Of a stretch of 64,000 nucleotides of DNA, positions 8,549-17,877 are shown piece after piece (position 1 is the first letter of the stretch; every line of letters starts with the position of its first letter). The notes under the pieces are model-generated. The model was not told the DNA's origin. It saw nothing but the letters and a program-made list of their open reading frames with translations, and ran no database searches. The DNA is from Phascolarctobacterium_A sp902463975. Its GTDB lineage: Bacteria > Bacillota > Negativicutes > Acidaminococcales > Acidaminococcaceae. Both the position numbers and the translations under genes were made by a program. Location of the stretch: positions 109,406 through 173,405 of the forward strand of contig NZ_CABQHJ010000001.1 in NCBI RefSeq assembly GCF_902463975.1, in the 5' to 3' direction.

Positions 8549-9430
8549 ATGGATTTCGCTTTTTACCGTAACTTTATCACTGTTGCCGAAACAGGTAATC
8601 TCAGCGCCGCGGCCAAACGTTTGGGGATTGTACAACCGGCGCTCAGCGCACAGATGAAGGCTATCGAAAGAAACTACGGCGTGCAGCTTTTCAAAATGCA
8701 GCGCGGTAAGCGTCACATCGAGCTGACGGAGGCAGGCGAAACCTTTTTGCAGCAGGCACGTCAGCTGTGCAATACGGAAGATGATATCAGCCTGCGCATG
8801 CAGGCCTTCGGCAGGCGTGCCGCAGGTACGCTGCGCTTCAGCGTGTCACACGTGCGTACCGACTATTTCCTGCGCAGCTATCTTATTCCCTTTGCCAAGG
8901 AAAATCCCGGCATCAGCTATCAGTTTCACGATGCTACGGTAGAGCAGCAGCAACAGCAGCTGGAGGCTGGCAGTATTGACTTTGCTTTTGCCAATGCACC
9001 ACTGCCTGCGGCGCACAATTTTGCTACTATTAAGGTGCAGCGGGAGAGTTTTTATGCTTTCTATAATGCTGAATTTTCGGTTCCGTGGGCAAATAAAAGC
9101 ATGCTTTCGCCAGAGGATTTGGCAGGTGTGCCCTTGTGCTGTAATTATGGCAGCTATGCGCTTTTGCGCAATGTGTTTAAGGATTATGCGGTTAAGCCTA
9201 ATGTCGCCTTTATTGCCACTACGGCGGAGAGTGCGCTTACCTTTGCGACAAGCGGTCTTGGGGTTGCGGTTGTCGCTGCGTTAGAGAGTGATGCTATGCC
9301 GCAGGGGATGGTGCGACGGCAGCTTGTTGATGAGAAGCTGCATTTTGACCAGACGTTATATTGGAGTAAGGAGCATAAATTATCGCCTGCAGCGGAGAGA
9401 TTCCTGGAGTTTTTCCGAAATTTTAACTAA
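8549..9430 (+). CDS. LysR-family transcriptional regulator of the adjacent carrier
   Basis: This 293-residue protein has an N-terminal winged helix-turn-helix (residues about 15-45, NLSAAAKRLGIVQPALSAQM) and a C-terminal periplasmic-binding-like effector domain, the standard LysR architecture. AAGGAG stands about 8 bases before the ATG. Since it is divergent from the DASS transporter, it probably activates that gene in response to the transported acid; this is inference from context. Confidence 0.9.
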   Translation: MDFAFYRNFITVAETGNLSAAAKRLGIVQPALSAQMKAIERNYGVQLFKMQRGKRHIELTEAGETFLQQARQLCNTEDDISLRMQAFGRRAAGTLRFSVSHVRTDYFLRSYLIPFAKENPGISYQFHDATVEQQQQQLEAGSIDFAFANAPLPAAHNFATIKVQRESFYAFYNAEFSVPWANKSMLSPEDLAGVPLCCNYGSYALLRNVFKDYAVKPNVAFIATTAESALTFATSGLGVAVVAALESDAMPQGMVRRQLVDEKLHFDQTLYWSKEHKLSPAAERFLEFFRNFN

Positions 9431-9438
9431 ACGCAAAA

Positions 9439-9476
9439 AACGCTCGCGTTCATCAGAACGCGAGCGTTAATTTTTT
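9439..9476. terminator. Bidirectional terminator between lysR and ftsH
   Basis: AACGCTCGCGTTC / GAACGCGAGCGTT is a perfect 13-bp stem with an ATCA loop, flanked by AAAAAA and TTTTTT, so it can stop both convergent genes. Confidence 0.92.
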
Positions 9477-9480
9477 GCTA

Positions 9481-11436
9481 TTATTCTTTGGGTGCTTCTC
9501 CGCCTGCATTTGCAGCAGCTTCAGATGCACCTGCTTCAGCAGCAGGAGCTTCAGCCTTTGCGTCAGCTTCGGCAACAGGAGCAACAGCTGCTTCCTCATC
9601 CACAACAGATTGCTGTACTAATTGTAGCTTTTCTTCTGCGGTAAGGATATGACCGTATTTTACCAGCTGGTTGATTTCTTCCTCTTCCAGAGTTTCCTTC
9701 TCCATCAGAGCTTTAGCAATCACATGCAGCTTGTCGATGTTGTCGGACAGCAGCTTTTCAGTAGCAGCATAGGCATCTTCCATAAAGGAGCGTACCTCTT
9801 TATCAATTTCGGCTGCCACTTCTTCACTGTAATCCTTGTCGCGGGCAATGTCGCGGCCCAGGAATACCTGATCCTGACGATGACCAAAGGTTACAGGTCC
9901 GATGTTTTCGCTCATACCGTATTCGCAAATCATCTGACGTGCCAGTTGAGTTGCACGCTGCAGGTCATTGCTGGCACCGCTGGAGATTTCCTTCAGCACC
10001 AGAGCTTCGGCAACACGGCCACCCAGCAGCACCTTCAGCTCATCGAGCATTTCACTGCGGGTTGCATAATACTTATCTTCCTTCGGCAGGCTCAGGGTAT
10101 AACCACCGGCACGGCCACGCGGAATGATAGTAACCTTATGTACAGGGTCAGTGTGCTCGAGCAGCATACCAACGATAGTATGGCCGCCTTCATGGTAAGC
10201 AGTCAGGCGTTTTTCCTTATCACTGATGACACGGCTCTTGCGCTCCGGTCCCATGATAACACGCTCGGCAGCCTCTTCCATTTCCGGCATATTGATGGCC
10301 TTCTTGTCCTTGCGGGCAGTCAGCAGTGCAGCTTCATTAACCAGGTTAGATAAATCAGCACCGGTAAAGCCGGGAGTACGCTGAGCGATTACGTCCAGAT
10401 TTACATCCGGTCCCATCGGCTTGCCCTTAACATGTACCTTCAGGATTTCGGTACGTCCCTTGATATCAGGACGGTCTACTACGATTTGGCGGTCGAAACG
10501 GCCGGGACGCAGCAGTGCCGGGTCCAGAATGTCCGGACGGTTGGTTGCAGCAATCATAATGATGCCTTCGTTAGCACTGAAACCGTCCATCTCAACCAGC
10601 AATTGGTTCAGAGTCTGCTCGCGCTCATCATGGCCACCGCCAAGACCGGCGCCGCGCTGACGGCCTACAGCATCAATTTCATCGATAAATACGATGCAGG
10701 GTGCACTTTTCTTTGCCTGGTCGAACAAATCACGTACACGGGATGCGCCGACACCGACAAACATTTCTACGAAGTCAGAACCGGAAATGCTGAAGAACGG
10801 AACGCCCGCTTCACCGGCAACTGCTTTCGCCAACAATGTTTTGCCTGTACCCGGAGGGCCATAGAGCAAAACACCTTTAGGAATCTTAGCTCCCAAGTCA
10901 TTATACTTCTGCGGATGCTTCAGGAATTCGACAACCTCTTCCAGCTCCTGCTTGGCTTCCTCGGCACCGGCAACATCCTTAAAGGTTATCTTCAGTTTTT
11001 CCTCATCGTAGCGACGCGCACGGCTCTTGCCAAAGTTCATCACCTTGCCGCCACCGGCACCGCCCTGATTCATCAGCATGAACCACAGGCCTACGATAAT
11101 CAGCATCGGCAAAATAGAGCTGAGAATGCTCATCCACCAAGGTGGTTGCGGCGGCAGCTCTGCCTTAATATCTACTTTCTTTGCTTCCAGCTTTTCTACC
11201 AGCTTGCTGTCATTAGGCGCAACGGTAGAAAATTCCTTGCCATCCTTTAATTTACCGCTGATAACGTTATCAACAATAGTTACCTGTTTGATTTCATCCT
11301 GCTGCACATGCTGCATAAAGCTGGTATAGCTTATATCAGCAGGCTTAGAATTCTTTTCACCATAAAGGTCAAACATCCAGATAATTACCATGATAATCAG
11401 CAGATAAAAAAGTACGTTCTTAAAAAATTTATTCAA
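9481..11436 (-). CDS. ftsH: ATP-dependent zinc metalloprotease FtsH
   Basis: This 651-residue membrane AAA+ protease degrades unassembled membrane proteins and regulators. Transmembrane helices lie at about 7-24 and 103-122, flanking the extracytoplasmic domain. Walker A GPPGTGKT is at 193-200, Walker B IVFIDEIDA near 248-256, the second region of homology DPALLRPGRFDRQ near 305-317, and the zinc site HEGGH at 415-419. The last 40 or so residues are an Ala/Glu-rich disordered tail. The start codon is TTG, supported by AAGGAGG eight bases upstream. It has its own promoter, although hpt lies upstream on the same strand. Confidence 0.97.
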   Translation of the reverse strand: MNKFFKNVLFYLLIIMVIIWMFDLYGEKNSKPADISYTSFMQHVQQDEIKQVTIVDNVISGKLKDGKEFSTVAPNDSKLVEKLEAKKVDIKAELPPQPPWWMSILSSILPMLIIVGLWFMLMNQGGAGGGKVMNFGKSRARRYDEEKLKITFKDVAGAEEAKQELEEVVEFLKHPQKYNDLGAKIPKGVLLYGPPGTGKTLLAKAVAGEAGVPFFSISGSDFVEMFVGVGASRVRDLFDQAKKSAPCIVFIDEIDAVGRQRGAGLGGGHDEREQTLNQLLVEMDGFSANEGIIMIAATNRPDILDPALLRPGRFDRQIVVDRPDIKGRTEILKVHVKGKPMGPDVNLDVIAQRTPGFTGADLSNLVNEAALLTARKDKKAINMPEMEEAAERVIMGPERKSRVISDKEKRLTAYHEGGHTIVGMLLEHTDPVHKVTIIPRGRAGGYTLSLPKEDKYYATRSEMLDELKVLLGGRVAEALVLKEISSGASNDLQRATQLARQMICEYGMSENIGPVTFGHRQDQVFLGRDIARDKDYSEEVAAEIDKEVRSFMEDAYAATEKLLSDNIDKLHVIAKALMEKETLEEEEINQLVKYGHILTAEEKLQLVQQSVVDEEAAVAPVAEADAKAEAPAAEAGASEAAANAGGEAPKE

Positions 11437-11472
11437 GCACGTAGCCTCCTTCCACTTAGCTCATAATATTTT

Positions 11473-11501
11473 ATTATATTATAGATAGGAAAAACTAGCA
11501 A
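11473..11501 (-). promoter_or_regulatory. Promoter for ftsH
   Basis: On the minus strand TTGCTA, a 17-base spacer and TATAAT lie about 37 bases before the TTG start. Confidence 0.6.
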
Positions 11502-11525
11502 CTGTTTTATGCAAATTACAGGCTT

Positions 11526-12068
11526 TTATTTGCGTGCGTATACAGCAGGCTTCAGGATACCGATAAACGGCAGATTACGGTAATCCCCTGCATAGTCCAG
11601 ACCGTAGCCGACAACGAATTCATCAGGAATTTTAAAGCCTACGTAATCAGCCTCCAGACCATTTACACGGCGCTCCGCCTTGTCGCACAGAGCAGCGGTT
11701 TTCAGAGTTGCGGGCTTGTAGTGACGCAGCATGTCGGTGATAGAAGCAAAGGTCACGCCGCTGTCAATGATATCATCGATTACCAGCACATCTTTACCCT
11801 TAATGTCTTCACTGACATCCAGCTTAACCTTAACGCTGCCGCTGGTGCTGGTTCCGTTGCCATAAGAAGAAGCAACCATGAAGTCTACGCGCAGCGGCAT
11901 ATCAATAGCGCGGGTCAGGTCGGTAGCAAACCAGGCAGCACCCTTCAGCAGCACAATGACAACCAAATCCTTGTCTGCATAATCAGCTGCAATCTGCTTA
12001 CCCATTTCCTGTACGCGGGCATCAATTTCTTCCTTAGTCAGCAAAACTGTCTTAATATCGTCATGCAT
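11526..12068 (-). CDS. hpt: Hypoxanthine phosphoribosyltransferase
   Basis: This 180-residue purine salvage enzyme makes IMP or GMP from hypoxanthine or guanine and PRPP. The PRPP-binding motif VLVIDDIIDSGVT is near residues 95-107, and the C-terminal FVVGYGLDYAGDYRNLPFIG is the conserved flap and metal region. AAGGAG precedes the ATG. It lies between tilS and ftsH, the order seen in Bacillus and many Firmicutes. Confidence 0.96.
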   Translation of the reverse strand: MHDDIKTVLLTKEEIDARVQEMGKQIAADYADKDLVVIVLLKGAAWFATDLTRAIDMPLRVDFMVASSYGNGTSTSGSVKVKLDVSEDIKGKDVLVIDDIIDSGVTFASITDMLRHYKPATLKTAALCDKAERRVNGLEADYVGFKIPDEFVVGYGLDYAGDYRNLPFIGILKPAVYARK

Positions 12069-12088
12069 TTTTTCATTCTCCTTATACT

Positions 12089-13078
12089 TTATATTATTAT
12101 TTTAACAAAAATGAGCTGTTTATTTTTGTAGACTACGTTTATTCCCTGCGGTAGCTGAATAACCTTGCCGCCACTGCGTCGGAGCAGCAAGGAATCAATG
12201 GCCTGAGTACGCTCGTAGGACAGCTCTTCACCGCCCAGCTCGAAATACGCGCGTCGCAATACTCTCAACCTTACGGCACTGTGCAGCGCCGTAAGCTGCG
12301 TCACCGGCAACCTGACAGTATTCTCCTGCCTTCGTGCCAGCTTCTCATAAGCTTCACCAGCAAGCTGCTCCAGACATTCCGCATCCTGCGCCAGTAAAGC
12401 AGCAGTACGCGCCAACGACGGCATTACAGCAGGGTTAAAGCTGCGCTCCAGATACGGCACAAGCTCCAGACGTACACGATTGCGCGTATACGCTGTATCC
12501 GCGTTAGTGCTGTCGTAGCAAACAGCAATGCCTTCCGCACTGCAGTAATCCTCCAGCAGGCTCTTAGGCAACGCGAGCAGCGGCCTGATGATATCACCCT
12601 GCTGCGCCCGCATCCCGGCAAGTCCCTGCAGGCCTGCGCCACGCAGCAGCCTCAAAAGCAACGTTTCGGCCTGGTCACCCTCATGATGCGCCGTAACAAG
12701 CGCTACAGCGCCCTGCTGCGCCGCTACGCGCCTCAGCGCAGCATAGCGCAGGCGGCGCGCAGCATCCTCAGTAGAAAGATGATACTGTGCTGCATACGCT
12801 GCAGCCTGCACATGCTCTGTAAAGCAGGGTAGTCCCCAAGCCTTGCAGGCACGCTGCACTGCCTGCATATCGCGCAGTGCCTCTTCCCCACGCAGTCCGT
12901 GCTCAACGTGACAGACACTGTAGCTACCCCATCCCTGCGCTGCCAAGGCAGCACAGGCATGCGCCAAAGCCAGAGAATCGGCACCGCCGCTCACCGCCAG
13001 CAGGTAATGAGCCTCGGGCTGCAGCAAATTTTTAATTGTTTTGCGCAGCTTGTATACTGCAGGCACAATCTGCCTCAT
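12089..13078 (-). CDS. tilS: tRNA(Ile)-lysidine synthase, short form
   Basis: TilS ligates lysine to C34 of tRNA-Ile(CAU), changing its codon and amino-acid identity. The PP-loop motif SGGADSLALAHA is near residues 30-41, and VTAHHEGDQAETLLLRLLRG near 135-155 is the second conserved block. At 329 residues it stops after the middle domain (LPQGINVVYKNKQ), so the C-terminal TilS_C domain of the 430-470 residue E. coli and Bacillus enzymes is missing, as in the short Aquifex form. GAAGGAGA precedes the ATG. hpt follows 20 bases later. Confidence 0.93.
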   Translation of the reverse strand: MRQIVPAVYKLRKTIKNLLQPEAHYLLAVSGGADSLALAHACAALAAQGWGSYSVCHVEHGLRGEEALRDMQAVQRACKAWGLPCFTEHVQAAAYAAQYHLSTEDAARRLRYAALRRVAAQQGAVALVTAHHEGDQAETLLLRLLRGAGLQGLAGMRAQQGDIIRPLLALPKSLLEDYCSAEGIAVCYDSTNADTAYTRNRVRLELVPYLERSFNPAVMPSLARTAALLAQDAECLEQLAGEAYEKLARRQENTVRLPVTQLTALHSAVRLRVLRRAYFELGGEELSYERTQAIDSLLLRRSGGKVIQLPQGINVVYKNKQLIFVKIII

Positions 13079-13129
13079 AGCATATCTCCTTCAGCAGCGG
13101 TTTAAACGTATCATATCATATGTTTCTAT

Positions 13130-13161
13130 GCTATAAAAGAAAAGGCACTCTCAGGAGTGCC
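13130..13161 (-). terminator. Terminator after S1-domain gene
   Basis: The minus strand reads GGCACTC-CTGA-GAGTGCC followed by TTTTCTTTT, downstream of the S1-domain protein gene. Confidence 0.82.
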
Positions 13162-13183
13162 ATTTCATTAATTACCAGCTTGC

Positions 13184-13678
13184 TTATTTATCACGTCTGG
13201 CACCACGACCACCGCGTTTGGACTCAGTATTACGTTTTAAATCCAGCATACGGTCATCGCTGTCTTTCAGGAATTTAGATAATTTATCCTCAAAAGAAAC
13301 GGGAGCCATCGGTCTTGCGCTTTGCGGGCGCATACCGCCACGGCGTTCACGATTGTCGCCTTGCGGACGCATACCGTTATTGTTGCTGCGGCGCTCGCGA
13401 TTATCATTCTGCGGACGCTGCGGTCTTGCCTGCGGAGCCGGCGGCGGTGTAAGCTGTTTAATAGACAAGCCGATTTTGCCGCGGTCATCTACAGATAATA
13501 CCTTAACCTTAACCTTGTCGTGCTCCTTTAAAAAGTCATGCACGTCTTTTACATAAACATTAGAAACCTCAGAAATGTGAATCAGGCCAACCTTGCCCTC
13601 AGGCAGTTGGACAAATGCGCCAAAATTGGTGATGCCTGTAACTTCACCCTCTACAATTGCACCTACTTCAAGTGACAT
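13184..13678 (-). CDS. S1 RNA-binding domain protein (YabR-like)
   Basis: This 164-residue protein starts with a single S1 OB-fold (residues 1-72, VGAIVEGEVTGITNFGAFVQL through IGLSIKQL). An Arg/Asn/Gly-rich low-complexity linker with repeated DNRERR follows, then a basic tail ending GGRGARRDK. Such proteins bind ribosomal or messenger RNA; B. subtilis YabR occupies the same place beside divIC. The disordered arginine-rich half suggests nonspecific RNA affinity. A GGGGGA ribosome site precedes the ATG. Confidence 0.88.
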   Translation of the reverse strand: MSLEVGAIVEGEVTGITNFGAFVQLPEGKVGLIHISEVSNVYVKDVHDFLKEHDKVKVKVLSVDDRGKIGLSIKQLTPPPAPQARPQRPQNDNRERRSNNNGMRPQGDNRERRGGMRPQSARPMAPVSFEDKLSKFLKDSDDRMLDLKRNTESKRGGRGARRDK

Positions 13679-13749
13679 CGAGAAAAAAATCCCCCTTAAA
13701 AATTCTTAATACTCTTGTATTATACTCTTTAATTTTTCGTGGTGTCAAT

Positions 13750-13787
13750 AAAAAAAGCAGAACAAAAGCTATCATTTCTTGTTCTGC
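13750..13787 (-). terminator. Terminator after divIC
   Basis: On the minus strand GCAGAAC and GTTCTGC pair around a 17-base loop, followed by TTTTTTT. It starts just after the divIC stop and separates divIC from the S1 gene. Confidence 0.75.
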
Positions 13788-13788
13788 C

Positions 13789-14082
13789 TTATTTTTTCTC
13801 ATCAACTATAAACAGCGGCACCTCGTTTTTACCCACCATGTTGTAATCCTCACGGGCGAGCTTTTCAATGTAACGCGGGTCATCCAACCGTTTACGCTCT
13901 GCCTCCAGCTCTGCCTTTTGTTTTTTCAAAGCAGCAATACGTTGCTGTGTGGCAGCCTGCTCATTTTTAATCTGGCAAATAGAATACTCCTGCTTGACAA
14001 TACCGTACACGCAGGCAACAATCAGCAGCGTCATAAATAACGGGAATGCAATAGATTTATGTCTCACTCGACGTCTGACCAT
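13789..14082 (-). CDS. divIC: Septum formation initiator, DivIC/FtsL family
   Basis: This 97-residue bitopic membrane protein has a basic N-terminus (VRRRVRHK), one transmembrane helix (about 13-29) and a coiled coil rich in Gln/Lys/Glu (about 38-68), then the conserved DPRYIEKLAREDYNMVGKNE block of the DivIC/FtsB family. It stabilises the divisome with FtsL and FtsQ/DivIB. Its place between the MazG/HU genes and the S1 gene matches yabR-divIC synteny. Confidence 0.88.
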   Translation of the reverse strand: MVRRRVRHKSIAFPLFMTLLIVACVYGIVKQEYSICQIKNEQAATQQRIAALKKQKAELEAERKRLDDPRYIEKLAREDYNMVGKNEVPLFIVDEKK

Positions 14083-14135
14083 TTCTTAGCCCCCTTAACA
14101 TTGAAGCTGCATCAGTATTCTGCTGCATATTTTAG

Positions 14136-14161
14136 AGAAAAGCCCGGCAAAGCTGCCGGGC
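14136..14161 (-). terminator. Terminator after HU gene
   Basis: The minus strand forms GCCCGGCA-GCTT-TGCCGGGC followed by TTTTCTCT, which ends the HU transcript. Confidence 0.85.
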
Positions 14162-14179
14162 CCACAGCACTAATACAGC

Positions 14180-14458
14180 TTATTTTGCGTTAACAGCATC
14201 CTTGAAAGCCTTACCAGCTTTGAAAGCAGGTACGGTTGCAGCAGGAATAACAATTTTTTCCTTGGTTGCCGGATTTTTACCTTCACGTTCTTTACGAGCA
14301 CGTGCTTCAAAAGTACCAAAGCCAACTACCTGTACTTTGTCACCCTTAGCAACTACCTCTTTAACGGTTTCCAGGGTAGCGGTGATAACTTTTTCAACGT
14401 CTTTTTTGGTTAAGCCGGCTTTTTCAGCAACAGCAGCGATTAACTCAGTCTTGTTCAT
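14180..14458 (-). CDS. hup: HU-family DNA-binding protein
   Basis: This 92-residue nucleoid protein matches HU length. It starts MNKTELIAAVAEKAGLTKKDVEKVI and carries the GFGTFEARARKEREGKNPATKEKI arm with the DNA-intercalating proline loop. The ATG at 14458 has GGAGG eight bases upstream; a longer open frame upstream is not a plausible HU extension. The leader contains GTTACG three times within about 20 bases, perhaps a regulatory site. In Bacillus this position holds yabO, an S4-domain RNA-binding gene, so HU is a lineage-specific neighbour. Confidence 0.95.
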   Translation of the reverse strand: MNKTELIAAVAEKAGLTKKDVEKVITATLETVKEVVAKGDKVQVVGFGTFEARARKEREGKNPATKEKIVIPAATVPAFKAGKAFKDAVNAK

Positions 14459-14653
14459 CAAAAATTCCTCCTTAATTGTGACTTTAGTTGTTATTGCAAA
14501 TGCTTGCGGAGCACGTAACTTCGTAACGTAACTCATATTTAACTAGCAATAGTATTCTACACTCTAAAGCGTTTTCCTGCAAGCCTTTTCCGAAAATATT
14601 TATAAAACAAGCGAAAAATAGCGTTATTTTAGTAACTTTATTGCAAAATCGCC

Positions 14654-16255
14654 TTATAAAATCTGCTTGTGTTCTAACTCCTTAGCCTCATCCCAAAATT
14701 TATCCAATTCAGCTAAAGTGAAGTCCTGCCAGCCTTTACCGCTGTCCTCTACCTGCTTTTCTACGTAATTGAAACGGGCAGCAAAGCGATTATTTGTGCC
14801 ATCTAAAGCTACTTCGGGCTCAATACCATAATGACGCGCGTAATTTACCACAGCAAAGAGTACATCGCCCAGCTCGCTCTCGGCAGCAGCCTTGTCGCCT
14901 GCTTGTAAGGCTTCCTGCAGCTCGCCCAGCTCTTCCTGTACTTTAGCCCATACAGATGCACTATCCGGCCAGTCAAAGCCAACCTTCGCAGCCTTGCTTT
15001 GCAGCTTATAGGCACGCAGCAGCGCCGGCAGTCCTTGCGTTACGCCGTCCAAAACATGCTTGCGCTCCTTTTTCTCCTGCTTTTTGATAGCCTCCCAATT
15101 TACCAGCACCTCATCGCTGTTATCAACATGGGTATCGCCGAAAACATGCGGATGACGGCGGATAAGCTTATCTACAACCTCGTCGATAACGTCCTGCAGG
15201 TCAAAGCGTCCTGCCTCCTGCGCCATACGTGCATGGAAGACAACCTGCATGAGCACATCGCCCAGCTCCTCACGCATGCCTGCAACATCATCGGCATCTA
15301 CGGCCTCCAGGTATTCATAAACCTCTTCAATCATATTGCTGCGGATAGATTTATGCGTCTGCTCCCTGTCCCAAGGACAGCCACCAGGCTCGCGCAGGGT
15401 GCGCATAACATCAGCCAACGGCTGAATATCAAAATCATCAAAGCCTGCTTCCGGCAAAAAGTCTTCTGCATAGCCTTCTTCTTCGCCTTCGTCAGCAAAA
15501 TCGTCCTCATCCTCACCAAAAGTGATGATACCGGGAACATCTGCCGCATCTTCAACCTTTTCAAATACAGTATCCTCTGCTCCCTCAGCCAGCGGCGGAA
15601 CATAAGCGCTCGTAAGATGGTCGATATTAGGCTGTCTGTCCAGTTCGTACAGCTTAATCGGACGGCATTCCTCATCCGGCAGGCCCAGATTACGCAGGAA
15701 ATAAATTTCATATTCATCAGGCAGTACATCCATCAGCGCAATTTTCAAATCGCTGGCTACCATCTGGCTGTAAACCTGGGTAATCATCAGCGGATGCTGA
15801 CCGGCACCGGCAATTTCCGCAAAATCCTGCGCATCAATAATCTGCAAACCGGCAATCGGGTCAATACCCAGCTCAACATAAGCCAAGTCCAAAAAGCTCA
15901 TAGACGGCTTAATAACCAGCTTTACACCCTGCCCCTTGGCAGCAGTACGCATTAAAACAACGGTCTTTTCTGCAACCAGCGGGCTGCCCGGTACAGCGTA
16001 AACAACATCGCCGTTCTGTGCTGCTGCCAGCACACGTTCTACGACGCTGTTATAAACCTCCTCAAAGGAAACAGCCTTTTCGTATAAATCGTCACATGAG
16101 GTAAATTTTACGTTTTGCTTTTCCAGCTCGGCAACAGTAGGATGCACTGCTGTACGCAGGATAACCTGAGCGCAGTTTTGCAGAAATCCCATTGTCTCCA
16201 ACGAAAGATGTCCCACAGCACCGGGGCCTAAGCCGACAATTGTAATTGTTCCCAT
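14654..16255 (-). CDS. mazG: YabN-like fusion: SAM-dependent methylase domain plus MazG pyrophosphohydrolase
   Basis: This is a 533-residue two-domain protein. Residues 1-220 are a tetrapyrrole methylase-type fold (GLGPGAVGHLS at the N-terminus, VYAVPGSPLVAEKTV near 105). An acidic linker (about 225-270) leads to a full MazG with two tandem EExxE/ExxD helices (EEVYEYLEAVDADDVAGMREE, then ELGELQEAL and ELGDVLFAVVN). MazG hydrolyses noncanonical or excess NTPs to NMP and PPi. The same fusion is found in Bacillus YabN beside mfd and the SpoVB-like gene. What the methylase half does is not established. Confidence 0.92.
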   Translation of the reverse strand: MGTITIVGLGPGAVGHLSLETMGFLQNCAQVILRTAVHPTVAELEKQNVKFTSCDDLYEKAVSFEEVYNSVVERVLAAAQNGDVVYAVPGSPLVAEKTVVLMRTAAKGQGVKLVIKPSMSFLDLAYVELGIDPIAGLQIIDAQDFAEIAGAGQHPLMITQVYSQMVASDLKIALMDVLPDEYEIYFLRNLGLPDEECRPIKLYELDRQPNIDHLTSAYVPPLAEGAEDTVFEKVEDAADVPGIITFGEDEDDFADEGEEEGYAEDFLPEAGFDDFDIQPLADVMRTLREPGGCPWDREQTHKSIRSNMIEEVYEYLEAVDADDVAGMREELGDVLMQVVFHARMAQEAGRFDLQDVIDEVVDKLIRRHPHVFGDTHVDNSDEVLVNWEAIKKQEKKERKHVLDGVTQGLPALLRAYKLQSKAAKVGFDWPDSASVWAKVQEELGELQEALQAGDKAAAESELGDVLFAVVNYARHYGIEPEVALDGTNNRFAARFNYVEKQVEDSGKGWQDFTLAELDKFWDEAKELEHKQIL

Positions 16256-16278
16256 GATAGTACGCCTTCTTTCTTTAA

Positions 16279-17841
16279 TTATTTAAAAAATCGTTTTACT
16301 ACCGGCAGCTGACGCAGCTCCTGTCTGTTCAGCACGCCTAAAAGTGGCAGCAATATGATATAGCATATTCCGGCAGCCAGCATGGCACTGATTGTTGCTA
16401 AAGCAGGCGATGCACCACTAAGCAGCGCATGTACCTCTACGGCAGCAACACCTATCACTGCAGATGCAGTGATGATTTTGCCAATACTCAACCAGGAAAA
16501 GCTTATGCGGAAGTGATACAACGCAATAATATTCAAAAGCGCTGTCACGCCAAAGTTTATATTTGTTGCCCACGCTGCACCGGCGATGCCATATTCCGCA
16601 TTCGTCAGTTGGCAGACAGCTATCAGCTTCGCTACTATGCCAATGAGCATATTCACCATCGGCAGATTAGTATGCCCTACTCCCTGCAGTACACCTGTTG
16701 TCACCTGCTGCAGGCCTAAAAGACAAATTGCAGGCGCAGAATGCATAATTGCAACACCGGCCTTTGCCGTACCATACAATAGTTGGCTGATAGGCTGCGC
16801 CAGTACCCACATACCTACGGAAGCAGGCACTGTTATCAGGCAGCACAGCTTCATTGCAGTAGCTGCCTTCTGCTCAATAATCTGCCATTTATTCAAAGCA
16901 AAGGCTTCGGAAACAGCAGGAACCAGGCTTGTCGCCAGCGACATCGTCGGTATCGTCGCCATCAGCAGCAATGGTTGCGCCATGCCTGCCAGATAACCAA
17001 ACTGCGCCGTCGCCTGCTCCACACTAAGACCACTGTCAATCAAGCGACCTGGTACCAATAGCACGTCAATACTGCTGGTAACCGGCACAAGGATATTAGC
17101 GCAGGATACAGGTAGCGCCAATAGCAGCAGGCGCTTAATCAGCGCGCTGCTGCGCACAAGCTCGCTAGCTGGTGTCTGCAGCTTGCCTGCATCTGCCTGC
17201 CATTGCTTGCGATAGTAGCGGTAAAAGCAGCCCATTACTACCAGTCCTGTAAGGCTGCCCGGCACAGCGCCGAAGGCGGCGCCGGCAGCAGCGTATTCCA
17301 GACCGTAGGGCAGCAGCACATACGCCAGCACCACCATCGTCACTACGCGGATAAGCTGCTCCACAATCTGTGATACTGCAGGTGGCGTCATCAGCTGATG
17401 CCCCTGAAAATAACCACGGAAGCTGGCTAAAATCGTCGCAAAGAATATTGCCGGTGTCAGCGCGATGAGTGAATAGTAGGCACGCGCATCTGTAATCACG
17501 CCGGCATCAACCAGCCAGCCTGCAGCCAGCACCAGGCAAAGCGCCAGTACTGCGCCAACGCAGGCCATCAGGCGCAGCGAAACGCGAAAAACCTGACGCA
17601 CATTAGCATAATCCTTCTGCGCCAGAAAGCCGGCGACAATAATAGAAATTGCCACCGGAATACCAGCCGCAGAAATCGCCAGCAGCAACAGATATACCGG
17701 ATATGCCATCTGGTAAAGACCGATACCTTCGCCGCCCAACAGACGTGAAAGCAGGATACGGTTCACCGAGCCGATAACCTTCACCATCAAACCTGCCAGC
17801 GTCAAAATCATCGCTCCACGCAAAAATTTATCACTGCTCAT
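16279..17841 (-). CDS. SpoVB/YabM-like lipid flippase (MOP superfamily)
   Basis: This 520-residue protein has about fourteen hydrophobic helices and belongs to the polysaccharide transport branch of the MOP superfamily. The N-terminal FLRGAMILTLAGLMVKVIGSVNRI and RLLGGEGIGLYQMAYP are typical of the SpoVB/MurJ-like clade. Relatives flip undecaprenyl-linked peptidoglycan or polysaccharide precursors. In Bacillus the equivalent yabM lies between spoVT and yabN, and here it follows mfd directly. A non-sporulating role, such as cell-wall precursor export, is more likely; that is inference. Confidence 0.87.
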   Translation of the reverse strand: MSSDKFLRGAMILTLAGLMVKVIGSVNRILLSRLLGGEGIGLYQMAYPVYLLLLAISAAGIPVAISIIVAGFLAQKDYANVRQVFRVSLRLMACVGAVLALCLVLAAGWLVDAGVITDARAYYSLIALTPAIFFATILASFRGYFQGHQLMTPPAVSQIVEQLIRVVTMVVLAYVLLPYGLEYAAAGAAFGAVPGSLTGLVVMGCFYRYYRKQWQADAGKLQTPASELVRSSALIKRLLLLALPVSCANILVPVTSSIDVLLVPGRLIDSGLSVEQATAQFGYLAGMAQPLLLMATIPTMSLATSLVPAVSEAFALNKWQIIEQKAATAMKLCCLITVPASVGMWVLAQPISQLLYGTAKAGVAIMHSAPAICLLGLQQVTTGVLQGVGHTNLPMVNMLIGIVAKLIAVCQLTNAEYGIAGAAWATNINFGVTALLNIIALYHFRISFSWLSIGKIITASAVIGVAAVEVHALLSGASPALATISAMLAAGICYIILLPLLGVLNRQELRQLPVVKRFFK

Positions 17842-17877
17842 TTCCTGCTTTCACCTCCTCACATCATTTATCAACTA

